Assembly: GCF_023370775.1 (NCBI RefSeq)
Contig: NZ_JAMCCQ010000002.1
Coordinates: 496,001 to 560,000 of the forward strand
DNA: 64,000 bases
Origin: Marivita sp. GX14005
Lineage (GTDB): Bacteria; Pseudomonadota; Alphaproteobacteria; Rhodobacterales; Rhodobacteraceae
Reading direction: 5' to 3'
The translations under genes and the position numbers were made by a program. Positions 27,547-37,135 of the stretch are shown here, piece after piece (within the stretch, counting starts at the first letter, position 1; each line of letters opens with the position of its first letter). The notes beneath the pieces are model-generated. The model was not told the DNA's origin, did not search any database, and was given only the letters and a program-made list of their open reading frames with translations.

Positions 27547-28359
27547 TCAAGGCGCTGTCGGCTGCAGCCGTCCGCCATCGCGGACCATGTGAATGGCTGT
27601 GGCGCGCCCCGTTCTGTCGTCGGTTTCGACCATCACGCCGCACAGTGTGGCATCTTCGAGCGCCGGCTGAAAGCGCGTCTTGCCCATGCCTGTCACGAAA
27701 CGGCGCATCGGTTCGGTCTTTTCCATGCCGATGACGGAATTGTAATCGCCGCACATGCCCGCATCGCTCTGGAACGCGGTGCCGCCGGGCAGGATTTGGG
27801 CATCCGCTGTCGGCACATGGGTGTGCGTTCCCACGACGAGGCTGGCGCGCCCGTCGCAGAAATGGCCCATCCCCATCTTCTCGGAGGTCGCCTCGCAATG
27901 CATATCTACAAGGATCATCTGCGCCTGCCCGCCAAGGGGATGGGCGCGCAGCACCGCATCGACCGCCGAGAAGGGATCGTCGAAAGCGCGTTTCATGAAC
28001 ACCTGCCCAAGCACCTGCAGCACGAGGATCTTGCGACCCCGCGCATCGGTGAAAAGGCGATGCCCGCGCCCCGGCACCTGCTTGGCGAAATTCAGCGGCC
28101 GCAGGATGCGCGGCTCGCTGTCGATATAGGACAGCATGTCCTTTTGATCGAAGGCGTGATCGCCCAGCGTGAGGCAATCGGCCCCCGCATCGAGCAGGGC
28201 TTCGGCATGTTTGCCGGTCAAGCCGGTGCCGCCCGACGCGTTTTCCCCGTTCACCACGCAGAAATCGATCTTGAGCCGCTCGCGCAACGCGCGCAGCCGC
28301 TCCGTGATCGCCCTGCGGCCGCTGCGGCCCATCACATCGCCCAGAAAGAGTGTTCTCAT
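27547..28359 (-). CDS. YmdB-type metallophosphoesterase
   Basis: The 270-aa protein matches the TIGR00282 family, whose Bacillus member YmdB is a cyclic-nucleotide phosphodiesterase. Metal-site motifs are LFLGDVMGRSGR, VVNGENASGG, TLGDHAFDQ, DMHCEATSEK and the VVGTHTHVPTAD histidine pair. ATG 28359 is preferred. An in-frame TTG two codons upstream is less likely. It is downstream of xseA on the same strand with a 63-base gap, so cotranscription is possible. Confidence 0.92.
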   Translation of the reverse strand: MRTLFLGDVMGRSGRRAITERLRALRERLKIDFCVVNGENASGGTGLTGKHAEALLDAGADCLTLGDHAFDQKDMLSYIDSEPRILRPLNFAKQVPGRGHRLFTDARGRKILVLQVLGQVFMKRAFDDPFSAVDAVLRAHPLGGQAQMILVDMHCEATSEKMGMGHFCDGRASLVVGTHTHVPTADAQILPGGTAFQSDAGMCGDYNSVIGMEKTEPMRRFVTGMGKTRFQPALEDATLCGVMVETDDRTGRATAIHMVRDGGRLQPTAP

Positions 28360-28422
28360 GTCCAATGGCTTAAAAGCCGCCGCAGCGAAAGCAAAGCCCG
28401 AAATCGCCGCGCGCCGCCCGGA

Positions 28423-29970
28423 TCAGAAAAGCGTTCCCTGTTCGGGCGGTTTCGGTCTGGCCTTGGGCGCGGGTTTCGAACCTGCTCCGATGCTCAGCCG
28501 ACCGTCGGCGAACTCGATCTCAAGCGCTGCCGCGCTCTTGGCGGCCTTTTGCGTCGTGACCACCTCGCCATCGCCGCGCACCACGGCATAGCCGCGCCGC
28601 AGCGTTTCGCGATAGCCCAGCGTTTCGCGCAGCCGGTCGAGCGCATCGATCCGCGCGCGCCAGTCCCTGACTTGCGTTTGCCCTGCCGCCGACATGCGCC
28701 GCGAAAGTGTCTCCAGCCGCTCGCGTTTCACCGCCAGATCGCGTTCGATGGGCTTTATGGTCAGCCGGTCCGCCCGCCGCGCCAGCGCCTCGCGTTTTCT
28801 GTCGACAAGGCGCAAGAGGCAGGGTGCCAGACCCTTGGCGACATCCTCGAAGCGCCGCCGCTCTTCGGCCACGCTGCGCGCCAGAAGGCCGGGGCGCAGC
28901 GATGCGGCGCTTTCGATCAGCCGTCCGCGTCGCAGATCGACCGAGCGCGTCAGCGCGCGGGGCAGGCGGTCGGCCATCAGGTCGAGCCATTGCACCGGGC
29001 CGGACAGAAGCGCGTCGGGGCGCGGCAGGGCACGGGCCAGATCGCGCAGGCGCTGGTCGCGGGTCTGCATCCGCTGGAGCATCGCCCGGCTCATGCGTCC
29101 CTGCGCGTCGCCGACCCAGCCAAGCAGCTCCAGCCGCACCGGCACCGCGATTTCAGCTGCCGCAGTGGGCGTCGGCGCGCGCCGGTCCGAGACGTAATCG
29201 ATCAGCGTCGTATCGGTCTCGTGCCCCACCGCCGAGATCAGCGGAATGTCGGACGCCGCCGCGGCGCGGGCCACGATTTCCTCGTTGAAGCCCCACAGAT
29301 CCTCGATGCTGCCGCCGCCGCGCGCCACGATCAGCAGATCGGGCCGGGGCAGCGCGCCGCCCGGTGTCAGCGCGTTGAACCCGGCGATGGCGCGGGCCAC
29401 CTCGGGCGCGCAGGCCGCGCCCTGCACGGCGACGGGCCAAATCAGCACCTTGCGCGGAAAGCGGTCGCGCAGGCGGTGCAGGATGTCGCGGATCACCGCA
29501 CCGGAGGGCGAGGTGATGACGCCGATCACATCCGGCAGATAGGGCAGGGGCCGCTTGCGTGCCGGATCGAACAGCCCTTCGGCAGCCAGCGCCTTCTTGC
29601 GCTTCTCCAGCATCGCCATCAGCGCGCCTTCGCCCGCCACGGTGACTTCATCGACATTGAGATTGTATTTCGACTGCCCGCCGAACGCTGTCATGCGCCC
29701 GGTGACGACAACCTCCAGCCCTTCTTCGGGCACGACCGAAAGCTGGCCGATCTGGCCTTTCCACGTCGTGCAGGCCAGCACGTTCCGGTCATCCTTGACG
29801 TCATAGTAAAGGTGCCCCGAGCGCGCGCGGAACACGCGCCCGACCTCGCCGCGCACGCGGATGCGGCCGAACTCTCCCTCCAGCGTCTTCTTGACCGCGC
29901 CCGACACTTCCGAGACGGTGTATTCCGGCATGTTCTGTCCCGGTCGGGGATCGTCGATCAGTTCGGACAT
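28423..29970 (-). CDS. xseA: Exodeoxyribonuclease VII large subunit
   Basis: Nuclease subunit of 515 aa that degrades single-stranded DNA with XseB. The N-terminal OB-fold (YTVSEVSGAVKKTLEGEFG) is followed by the catalytic core with GVITSPSGAVIRDILHRLRDRFP, ARGGGSIEDLWGFNEE and ISAVGHETD, and a long C-terminal coiled coil. ATG 29970 gives the family start. A long upstream extension is not family-like. xseB is not in the window. It diverges from purD across 79 bases. Confidence 0.96.
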   Translation of the reverse strand: MSELIDDPRPGQNMPEYTVSEVSGAVKKTLEGEFGRIRVRGEVGRVFRARSGHLYYDVKDDRNVLACTTWKGQIGQLSVVPEEGLEVVVTGRMTAFGGQSKYNLNVDEVTVAGEGALMAMLEKRKKALAAEGLFDPARKRPLPYLPDVIGVITSPSGAVIRDILHRLRDRFPRKVLIWPVAVQGAACAPEVARAIAGFNALTPGGALPRPDLLIVARGGGSIEDLWGFNEEIVARAAAASDIPLISAVGHETDTTLIDYVSDRRAPTPTAAAEIAVPVRLELLGWVGDAQGRMSRAMLQRMQTRDQRLRDLARALPRPDALLSGPVQWLDLMADRLPRALTRSVDLRRGRLIESAASLRPGLLARSVAEERRRFEDVAKGLAPCLLRLVDRKREALARRADRLTIKPIERDLAVKRERLETLSRRMSAAGQTQVRDWRARIDALDRLRETLGYRETLRRGYAVVRGDGEVVTTQKAAKSAAALEIEFADGRLSIGAGSKPAPKARPKPPEQGTLF

Positions 29971-30049
29971 GGGGCCTCGCTTGCTCTTGCCTGCGCGCGA
30001 CCCTAGAACGCACGCGCACAGAGGTGAAGCATCGACGAAGGGCGCGCGC

Positions 30050-31312
30050 ATGAATATCCTGATCCTTGGCGGCGGCGGGCGCGAACATGCGCTGGCCTGG
30101 GCGGTGATGCAGAATCCCAAATGCGACAAGCTGATCGTCGCGCCGGGCAATGCCGGGATCGCCCAGATCGCAGATTGCGCGACGCTCGACATCGAGGATG
30201 GCAGCGCGGTGGTCGATTTCGCGCAGGATCACAGCATCGATTTCGTCATCATCGGCCCCGAAGCGCCGCTGGCCGCCGGCGTCGCGGATGACCTGCTTGA
30301 TGCGGGGTTCAGCGTGTTCGGTCCTTCGGCCGCCGCCGCGCGGCTCGAGGCGTCCAAGGCGTTCACCAAGGAAATTTGCGCGGCCGCAGGTGCACCGACG
30401 GCGGACTACGGGCATTTCACCGATGCCGCTTCGGCCAAGGCCTATGTCCGCGCGCAGGGTGCGCCCATCGTGGTAAAGGCCGACGGTCTGGCCGCCGGCA
30501 AGGGGGTGATCGTGGCGCAAACCGTGGCCGAGGCGGACGCGGCGATTGACGAGATGTTCGGCGGCTCCTTCGGCGGCGCGGGGGCCGAAGTGGTGATCGA
30601 GGAGTTCATGGCCGGAGAGGAGGCCTCGTTCTTCGTGCTCTGCGACGGCACGGACGTTCTGCCCATCGGCACCGCGCAGGATCACAAACGTGTCGGCGAG
30701 GGCGATACCGGCCCAAATACGGGCGGCATGGGCGCGTATTCTCCCGCGCCGGTGCTGACCGATAAGGTGGCGCAAAAGGCGCTCGATGAGATCATCAAGC
30801 CGACCGTCGCCGAGATGGCACGGCGCGGCACGCCCTATCGAGGGGTGCTTTACGCCGGATTGATGATCGAGGACGGCGCCCCGCGGCTGGTGGAATACAA
30901 CGCCCGTTTCGGCGATCCCGAATGTCAGGTGTTGATGATGCGGCTCGGCGCGCAGGCGTTCGATCTGATGCAGGCCTGTGCTGAAGGCCGGCTTGCGGGC
31001 GCGCGGGTCAACTGGGCGGACGATCACGCGATGACGGTGGTTCTGGCCGCCGAGGGCTATCCCGGTGCATACAGGAAAGGCAGCCCGATACGAGGCTTGC
31101 GCGATTACTCGGACGATCCGTTCCAGATGATGTTCCACGCTGGCACGGCGAAACGGGACGGCGAGATCGTTGCCGCCGGTGGCCGCGTGCTGAACGCCAC
31201 CGCGCGCGGCGCGACGTTGCAGGAGGCCCGCGAGCGCGCCTATGCGCAGGCCGCCAGCGTCGATTGGCCCGAGGGGTTCTACCGCTCCGATATCGGCTGG
31301 CGCGCGCTCTGA
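30050..31312 (+). CDS. purD: Phosphoribosylamine-glycine ligase
   Basis: ATP-grasp enzyme of de novo purine synthesis, joining phosphoribosylamine and glycine. The 420-aa protein opens MNILILGGGGREHALAWA. It shows PGNAGIAQIA, the ATP-grasp VVKADGLAAGKGVIVA, DHKRVGEGDTGPNTGGMGAYSP and EYNARFGDPECQ. All blocks are in the expected order and the length is normal. Its stop overlaps the start of the LysE-family gene (TGATG), so the two are translationally coupled. Confidence 0.97.
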   Translation: MNILILGGGGREHALAWAVMQNPKCDKLIVAPGNAGIAQIADCATLDIEDGSAVVDFAQDHSIDFVIIGPEAPLAAGVADDLLDAGFSVFGPSAAAARLEASKAFTKEICAAAGAPTADYGHFTDAASAKAYVRAQGAPIVVKADGLAAGKGVIVAQTVAEADAAIDEMFGGSFGGAGAEVVIEEFMAGEEASFFVLCDGTDVLPIGTAQDHKRVGEGDTGPNTGGMGAYSPAPVLTDKVAQKALDEIIKPTVAEMARRGTPYRGVLYAGLMIEDGAPRLVEYNARFGDPECQVLMMRLGAQAFDLMQACAEGRLAGARVNWADDHAMTVVLAAEGYPGAYRKGSPIRGLRDYSDDPFQMMFHAGTAKRDGEIVAAGGRVLNATARGATLQEARERAYAQAASVDWPEGFYRSDIGWRAL

Positions 31313-31905
31313 TGACGTCAGCGCTCGCGGGCTTCGCGCTCGGCTTTTCGCTGATCCTCGCCATTGGCGCGCAAAATGCGTTCGTGCTGCGGCAAGGCTT
31401 GCTCAGATCGCATGTCTTTGCCGTTTGCCTGACATGTGCCTTGTCCGATGCGGTGCTGATCGCCGCCGGGGTCGCGGGGTTCGGTGCGCTGACGCAGGCG
31501 GTGCCGGGTCTGGAACTGGCGATGCGGCTTCTGGGGGCGGCATTCTTGATCTGGTATGGCGCGCGCACCTTCCTCAGCGCGTGGCGCGGGGGGCAGGTGA
31601 TGCAGGCGGGAGAGGCGGCAGGATCGCTGCGCCGGGCGCTCGTGACCTGCCTCGCGCTGACATGGCTCAACCCGCATGTCTATCTCGACACGGTGGTCCT
31701 TCTGGGTGCGGTCGCGGCGCAATACGACGACCGGTTGAATTTCGCGCTGGGCGCGATGACGGCAAGCTTCGTGTTCTTCTTCGGCCTCGGTTACGGCGCA
31801 CGGCTCCTTGCACCGCTTTTCGCCAAACCGCGTGCGTGGCAGGTGCTGGACGTGGTGATCGGTTTGGTGATGTGGGCGATTGCGGTGAAGCTGCTTTCGA
31901 TGTGA
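31312..31905 (+). CDS. LysE/ArgO family amino acid exporter
   Basis: The 197-aa inner-membrane protein has five to six hydrophobic spans. The N-terminal FSLILAIGAQNAFVLRQGL motif and LTWLNPHVYLDTVVLLG are diagnostic of the LysE/ArgO branch, which exports basic amino acids such as arginine and lysine. The start overlaps the purD stop. No LysG/ArgP-type regulator lies next to it. Confidence 0.93.
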   Translation: MTSALAGFALGFSLILAIGAQNAFVLRQGLLRSHVFAVCLTCALSDAVLIAAGVAGFGALTQAVPGLELAMRLLGAAFLIWYGARTFLSAWRGGQVMQAGEAAGSLRRALVTCLALTWLNPHVYLDTVVLLGAVAAQYDDRLNFALGAMTASFVFFFGLGYGARLLAPLFAKPRAWQVLDVVIGLVMWAIAVKLLSM

Positions 31906-32007
31906 CGGACGGCAGGTCGCCCGCCATCGCCAACTCGAGCCCGGAGATCCCCCTCGGGCCTGCTCCGAGCCCTTGCCATTGCCGCGCCCATCCGATCCAT
32001 TGCCGGC

Positions 32008-32922
32008 ATGAATACGGCGCGTCCTGCAAGTTCGGTGAATCCGGTCCGGGGCATCCTTTGGATGGTCGTGACAGGGCTGTGCTTCGTCGCGGTCACGGCG
32101 CTCGTGAAATCGCTGGGCGGGCGGATCCCGGCAGCGGAATCGGCCTTTCTGCGGTATCTGATCGGACTGCTCTTCCTGATTCCGGTCTGGCGCCAGCTGG
32201 CCGCGCTGCGGCTTTCGGGGCGGCAGAAACGGCTTTTCGCGGTGCGCGGGCTCTTCCATACCTTCGGCGTGATCCTGTGGTTCTTCGCGATGACGCGGAT
32301 CCCGATCGCCGAAGTCACCGCGATGAATTACCTCAATCCGGTCTATGTCACCATCCTCGCCGTCTTTCTTCTGGGCGAGACATTGGCGCTGCGGCGCGCG
32401 TTGGCGGTGGTCGCGGCTCTCATCGGGGCGCTCATCATTCTCCGGCCGGGGTTTCGGGAGCTCGATGCGGGGCATGTCGCGATGCTGGGCACGGCGCTTT
32501 TCTTCGCCTTCAGCTATCTAACGGCCAAGATCCTGTCGGACGAAGTTCCGGCGAGCATGATCGTCGCGTTGCTGTCGATCACCGTCACCATCGGACTGGC
32601 ACCCTTCGCAATCGCCGTCTGGGTTACGCCGAACCTCGTCGATCTGGGCGTTCTGGCGGCTGTTGCCTGTTTCGCAACAGCGGGCCATTTCACCATGACG
32701 CTTGCCTTCGCCGCGGCGCCCGTGACCGTGACCCAGCCGGTGACCTTCCTGCAACTGGTCTGGTCCGTCGCCATCGGCGTGCTGCTGTTCGCCGAGCCGG
32801 TCGATCCCTGGGTCATCTTGGGCGGTGCGGTGATCATGGGCTCGGTCGCCTTCATCACCTGGCGCGAGGCGGTGCTGCGCCGCGCGCGCGTGACCCCGGT
32901 GGTGAACGAAACGAAAGGATGA
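32008..32922 (+). CDS. DMT-superfamily (EamA) transporter
   Basis: A 304-aa protein with ten predicted spans in two EamA repeats (about residues 15-148 and 158-290). The first repeat ends with the typical YLNPVYVTILAVFLLGETLALRR. Substrate unknown. It is separated from the LysE-family gene by 102 bases with no obvious terminator. This is one of three DMT exporters in the window and is not closely alike to the others at the residue level. Confidence 0.88.
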   Translation: MNTARPASSVNPVRGILWMVVTGLCFVAVTALVKSLGGRIPAAESAFLRYLIGLLFLIPVWRQLAALRLSGRQKRLFAVRGLFHTFGVILWFFAMTRIPIAEVTAMNYLNPVYVTILAVFLLGETLALRRALAVVAALIGALIILRPGFRELDAGHVAMLGTALFFAFSYLTAKILSDEVPASMIVALLSITVTIGLAPFAIAVWVTPNLVDLGVLAAVACFATAGHFTMTLAFAAAPVTVTQPVTFLQLVWSVAIGVLLFAEPVDPWVILGGAVIMGSVAFITWREAVLRRARVTPVVNETKG

Positions 32923-33040
32923 TCCGAGAGTCATCTTTCGGCCCCATTCATTGTTTCCGTTTCCGAAAAACACCCTTTTTTGTTCCAAAATCGGCCAAGT
33001 TCCGCCGCCAGAAGAGAGGGGTAACGTACGAGGAGACACC

Positions 33041-33238
33041 ATGTTTGCGGAAACCAGCACACAGACCGATCTGGGCGCACTGCGCCACTTTCTTGTCGCC
33101 GAGCGGCAGAAAACCCTGTCAGACACCGAATGGAAATTCCGCATGCGCGGCTATGGCTATCACGTCAAGCGCGTGTCGGGCGGGGTGATGGTGGCGCGGA
33201 TACCGCAGAACGAAATCCTCGGCTGCGTGAAAATGTAG
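33041..33238 (+). CDS. Small conserved-looking protein, unknown function
   Basis: A 65-aa basic cytoplasmic protein (MFAETSTQTDLGALRHFLVAE at the start, then RMRGYGYHVKRVSGGVMVARIP). A good GGAGA ribosome-binding site lies seven bases before the ATG. The C-terminal half looks like a small beta-rich fold. The 118-base region upstream is unusually AT-rich for this genome and could carry its promoter. I do not recognise a named family. Confidence 0.65.
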   Translation: MFAETSTQTDLGALRHFLVAERQKTLSDTEWKFRMRGYGYHVKRVSGGVMVARIPQNEILGCVKM

Positions 33239-33293
33239 GGCACGTGTCGCAATCCGTCTCGCGCACGCGGCCGGGCTGGTCTATAGCGCGGGA

Positions 33294-33746
33294 ATGGAAC
33301 GGTATATCGATATCCCGAAGGTCTGGCTTCTCGCCGCGCTGATCTTGGCATGGCTGCAAAAGACATTTGTCGGCTTCGGGCTAAGTTTCGGCCCGGTCTG
33401 GGCCGATCTGGTGGGCGGATTGCTTGTCGGCGGCGGGCTGGTGCTGATGGCTCTTGCGGCCTACGAACTGCGCCGCCATCGGACCACCGTCATGCCGCAT
33501 GAAACCGCAAGCGCGCTGGTGACGAGCGGCATTTATTCGCGCAGCCGCAATCCGATCTATGTCGCCGATTCGCTGATCCTGACGGGGATGATCCTCTTTT
33601 GGGACGCGGTGTTATCGCTCCCACTCGTTCCCATCTTCGTCTGGGTTATGGAAACGCGCTTTATCATCCCGGAAGAAAACCGCCTGCGGCGCAATTTTCG
33701 TGCGGATTATGCCCGTTACGAGAAACAAACGCGACGTTGGCTCTAG
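33294..33746 (+). CDS. Isoprenylcysteine carboxyl methyltransferase (ICMT)-family membrane protein
   Basis: The 150-aa integral membrane protein has about four spans. The C-terminal half carries the ICMT/PEMT signature: SGIYSRSRNPIYVADSLILTG, then EENRLRRNFRADYARYEKQTRRWL, which forms the SAM-binding site. In bacteria such proteins methylate unknown small molecules or lipids, so no substrate can be assigned. It starts 56 bases after the preceding small gene on the same strand. Confidence 0.88.
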   Translation: MERYIDIPKVWLLAALILAWLQKTFVGFGLSFGPVWADLVGGLLVGGGLVLMALAAYELRRHRTTVMPHETASALVTSGIYSRSRNPIYVADSLILTGMILFWDAVLSLPLVPIFVWVMETRFIIPEENRLRRNFRADYARYEKQTRRWL

Positions 33747-33882
33747 AAGCCTGCGACCAGTTGTTCTAAACGCCCTCTTCAGACGGCAGGCGCATTGTGC
33801 GCTTTAGGTCAGCATTATAGACCCAATGCCGGAAAACGTGTCGCAACGGCAATGCGCAATGAAGCATAGGGGGACGGTTCAG

Positions 33883-35454
33883 GTGAAAATCGGAACGCCA
33901 AAGGAAGTGAAGAAGGGCGAGGCGCGCGTCGCGATGACGCCTGATTCCGCCCGTCAGCTGCAAAAGCTGGGGTATGACTGCATCATCGAAAGCGGCGCGG
34001 GCGCCGCGGCAGGCTATGACGATGCTGCCTACAAGGATGCCGGGGTCGAGATCGCCAAGACCGCCGCCGCGCTCTGGGAAGCCGCCGACGTGATCGCCAA
34101 GGTCGCGCCCCCCACCGAGACCGAGGTGAAGCGCACCCGCGAGGGACAGCTGCTCATCTCCTTCTTCTACCCGGCGCAGAACGAAAAGCTGATGAAACAG
34201 GCCGCCGAGAAGGGTGCGTCGGTCATCGCGATGGACATGGTGCCGCGCATCAGCCGTGCGCAGAAGATGGATGCGCTTTCCTCCATGGCCAATATCGCCG
34301 GGTATCGCGCGGTGATCGAGGCGGGCAACAATTTCGGACGTTTCTTCACCGGGCAGGTGACAGCCGCCGGCAAGGTGCCGCCCGCCAAGGTTCTGGTCGT
34401 CGGTGCAGGTGTGGCCGGGCTTGCCGCCATCGGCACCTCGACGGCGCTGGGCGCGATCACCTATGCGTTCGACGTGCGCCCCGAAGTGGCCGAACAGGTC
34501 GAATCGATGGGCGCGGAATTCGTGTTCCTCGATTTCGACGAGGAACAGCAGGATGGCTCCGCCTCGGGCGGCTATGCGTCTGTCTCCTCACCGGAATTCA
34601 CCGCAGCCCAGCTTGCCAAGTTCCGCGAACTGGCGCCCGACATGGACATCGTCATCACCACGGCGTTGATCCCCAACCGCGAAGCGCCCGAGCTTTGGAC
34701 CAAAGACATGGTCGAGAGCATGAAACCCGGCTCGGTGATTGTGGACCTCGCGGCGGAGAAGGGCGGCAATTGCAAGCTGACGGTCAAGGACGAGAAAATC
34801 GTCACCGACAATGGCGTGACGATCATCGGCTACACCGATTTCCCGTCCCGCATGGCGACGCAATCGTCCAACCTTTATGCCAACAACATCCGCCACATGA
34901 TGTTCGACCTCACGCCCGATAAGGACGGACAGGTCAATCACGACATGGATGACGATGTGATCCGGGGCGCGACAATCGCGCACAACAAGGAAGTCACCTT
35001 CCCGCCGCCGCCCCCCAAGGTGCAGGCCATCGCGGCCAAGCCCAAGGAAAAGCCCAAGGAGCTGACGCCCGAGGAAAAACGCGCGAGCGAGATCGCCGAA
35101 TTCAAGGCGCAGACCAAGCGGCAGGTGGGCCTGCTCGCTCTGGGTGGCGCGCTGGTTCTGGCGGTCGGGCTCGTCGCGCCGGCCAGCTTCATGCAGCATT
35201 TCATCGTCTTCGTGCTGTCGGTCTTCATCGGCTTCCAGGTGATCTGGGGCGTCGCCCATTCGCTGCACACGCCGCTGATGGCGGTGACGAACGCGATTTC
35301 CTCGATCATCATCCTGGGCGCGCTGATCCAGATCGGCTCGAATTCGTGGCTGATTATGTTCCTTGCCGCGCTGGGCATTTTCATGGCCGCGATCAACATC
35401 TTCGGCGGCTTTCTCGTCACGCGGCGCATGCTCGCCATGTTCCAGAAATCCTAA
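33883..35454 (+). CDS. pntA: NAD(P) transhydrogenase subunit alpha
   Basis: Proton-translocating transhydrogenase subunit that binds NAD(H). I choose GTG 33883 (VKIGTPKEVKKGEARVAMTP) with GGGGGA eight bases upstream. An ATG at 33859 would add eight residues. The 523-aa protein holds the NAD-binding dI domain (VLVVGAGVAGLAAIGTS, then TALIPNREAPELW) and a charged Lys/Pro linker near 375-420. Four membrane spans from about 428 to 518 follow. This is the two-subunit E. coli-type fusion of dI with the first part of dII. pntB follows after 12 bases. Confidence 0.96.
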   Translation: MKIGTPKEVKKGEARVAMTPDSARQLQKLGYDCIIESGAGAAAGYDDAAYKDAGVEIAKTAAALWEAADVIAKVAPPTETEVKRTREGQLLISFFYPAQNEKLMKQAAEKGASVIAMDMVPRISRAQKMDALSSMANIAGYRAVIEAGNNFGRFFTGQVTAAGKVPPAKVLVVGAGVAGLAAIGTSTALGAITYAFDVRPEVAEQVESMGAEFVFLDFDEEQQDGSASGGYASVSSPEFTAAQLAKFRELAPDMDIVITTALIPNREAPELWTKDMVESMKPGSVIVDLAAEKGGNCKLTVKDEKIVTDNGVTIIGYTDFPSRMATQSSNLYANNIRHMMFDLTPDKDGQVNHDMDDDVIRGATIAHNKEVTFPPPPPKVQAIAAKPKEKPKELTPEEKRASEIAEFKAQTKRQVGLLALGGALVLAVGLVAPASFMQHFIVFVLSVFIGFQVIWGVAHSLHTPLMAVTNAISSIIILGALIQIGSNSWLIMFLAALGIFMAAINIFGGFLVTRRMLAMFQKS

Positions 35455-35466
35455 GGAGGCCGCATC

Positions 35467-36963
35467 ATGGAATTCGGATTCACCATCGCGGCCTATGCGG
35501 TCGCCGCTGTTCTCTTCATCCTGTCGCTGGGCGGCCTGTCGAACCAGGAAAGCGCCAAGCGCGCGGTCTGGTATGGCATCGTCGGCATGGCGATTGCCGT
35601 TCTGGCCACGCTGTTCGGGCCGGGGCAGGGGCTATGGCTCGTCTCGCTGGTGCTGATCGCGCTGGGCGCGGCGGTAGGCTATCAGCTTGCCACGCGCGTG
35701 CAGATGACGCAGATGCCCGAGCTTGTGGCGATCATGCACAGCCTTGTCGGCCTTGCAGCGGTCTTCGTCGGCTTCAACGCCGATCTGATGATCAACCACA
35801 TCGCGCAGGTCTACGAGGCAAACGCGCTCATCCTCGGCGCGGTCGGACCTGACGGCTACACTGCCATCGGCCTCCCGGCGGCGGTCTATAACGAGCTGTC
35901 CTCCTTCGGCCAGCTCATCGCCAAGAAATCCTCGGTCGAGATCACCATCCTTCGGGTCGAGCTGGTGCTCGGCATCTGGATCGGAGCCGTGACCTTCACA
36001 GGCTCAGTGATCGCCTATGGCAAGCTGGCCGGAAAGGTCGATACCTCCGCCAAGAAACTGCCGGGCGGGCATCTGCTGAACGCCGGCGCGGCGGCACTGT
36101 CGCTGATCCTGGCGCTGATGTATCTCGGCGGCTCGGGCAGCTGGACGCTGATCCTGCTGACCCTGCTGGCGCTCTTCATCGGCTATCACCTGATCATGGG
36201 CATTGGCGGCGCGGACATGCCGGTCGTTGTCTCCATGCTCAACTCCTATTCCGGCTGGGCCGCGGCAGCCATCGGCTTCAGCCTCGGCAATGATCTTCTG
36301 ATCGTGGTCGGTGCGCTCGTCGGCTCGTCCGGTGCGATCCTCAGCTACATCATGTGCAAGGCGATGAACCGCAGCTTCATCTCGGTGATCCTCGGCGGCT
36401 TTGGCGGCCCGGCGGGCGAGCAGCAGGCGGTCGAGGGCGAACAGGTGCCGATCGACGCCGACGGCGTGGCGCAGGCATTGGACGAGGCTGACAGCATCAT
36501 CATCATCCCCGGCTACGGCATGGCGGTGGCACAGGCGCAGCAGAACGTCGCCGAACTCACCCGCCGTCTGCGCGCCAAGGGAAAGTCGGTGCGTTTTGCC
36601 ATCCACCCCGTCGCGGGCCGGTTGCCCGGCCACATGAATGTGCTTCTCGCAGAGGCGAAAGTGCCCTATGACATCGTGCTGGAAATGGACGAGATCAACG
36701 ACGATTTCCCCGACACGGATGTCGCCATCGTCATCGGCTCCAACGACATCGTGAACCCGGCGGCGCAGGACGATCCCAACAGCCCCATCGCCGGAATGCC
36801 GGTGCTGGAATGCTGGAAGGCCAAGCAGGTATTCGTCTCCAAGCGCGGGCAGGGCACCGGCTATTCGGGTATCGAGAACCCGCTGTTCTTCAAGGACAAC
36901 ACGCGGATGTTCTACGGCGATGCCAAGAAGTCTCTCGAAGATCTTCTGACCCGGATCGACTGA
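35467..36963 (+). CDS. pntB: NAD(P) transhydrogenase subunit beta
   Basis: The 498-aa partner of PntA. The N-terminal half has eight to nine membrane spans that form the rest of the proton channel. The C-terminal dIII domain (about residues 325-498) binds NADP(H), with [50 protein letters not shown] and [16 protein letters not shown] all present. The AAGGAGG ribosome-binding site overlaps the end of pntA. The operon ends at a strong terminator. Confidence 0.97.
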   Translation: MEFGFTIAAYAVAAVLFILSLGGLSNQESAKRAVWYGIVGMAIAVLATLFGPGQGLWLVSLVLIALGAAVGYQLATRVQMTQMPELVAIMHSLVGLAAVFVGFNADLMINHIAQVYEANALILGAVGPDGYTAIGLPAAVYNELSSFGQLIAKKSSVEITILRVELVLGIWIGAVTFTGSVIAYGKLAGKVDTSAKKLPGGHLLNAGAAALSLILALMYLGGSGSWTLILLTLLALFIGYHLIMGIGGADMPVVVSMLNSYSGWAAAAIGFSLGNDLLIVVGALVGSSGAILSYIMCKAMNRSFISVILGGFGGPAGEQQAVEGEQVPIDADGVAQALDEADSIIIIPGYGMAVAQAQQNVAELTRRLRAKGKSVRFAIHPVAGRLPGHMNVLLAEAKVPYDIVLEMDEINDDFPDTDVAIVIGSNDIVNPAAQDDPNSPIAGMPVLECWKAKQVFVSKRGQGTGYSGIENPLFFKDNTRMFYGDAKKSLEDLLTRID

Positions 36964-36987
36964 CGATCTGTCACAGCGCATCGACAC

Positions 36988-37014
36988 AGCCCCGGCCTCG
37001 CGCCGGGGCTTTTT
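36988..37014 (+). terminator. Intrinsic terminator of pntAB
   Basis: Stem AGCCCCGGC at 36988-36996 and GCCGGGGCT at 37002-37010 with a five-base loop, followed by TTTT. Confidence 0.93.
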
Positions 37015-37135
37015 CGTCCGGCATTGCCGATTGCATACCAAGGTGCACCGATAACGCGCTGGAAACAAAAGGGATTTTTCTTTACTTACCCCCCCGGCTG
37101 CGCCTATTTCGAACCCTACCCAACCGGAGCGCCCC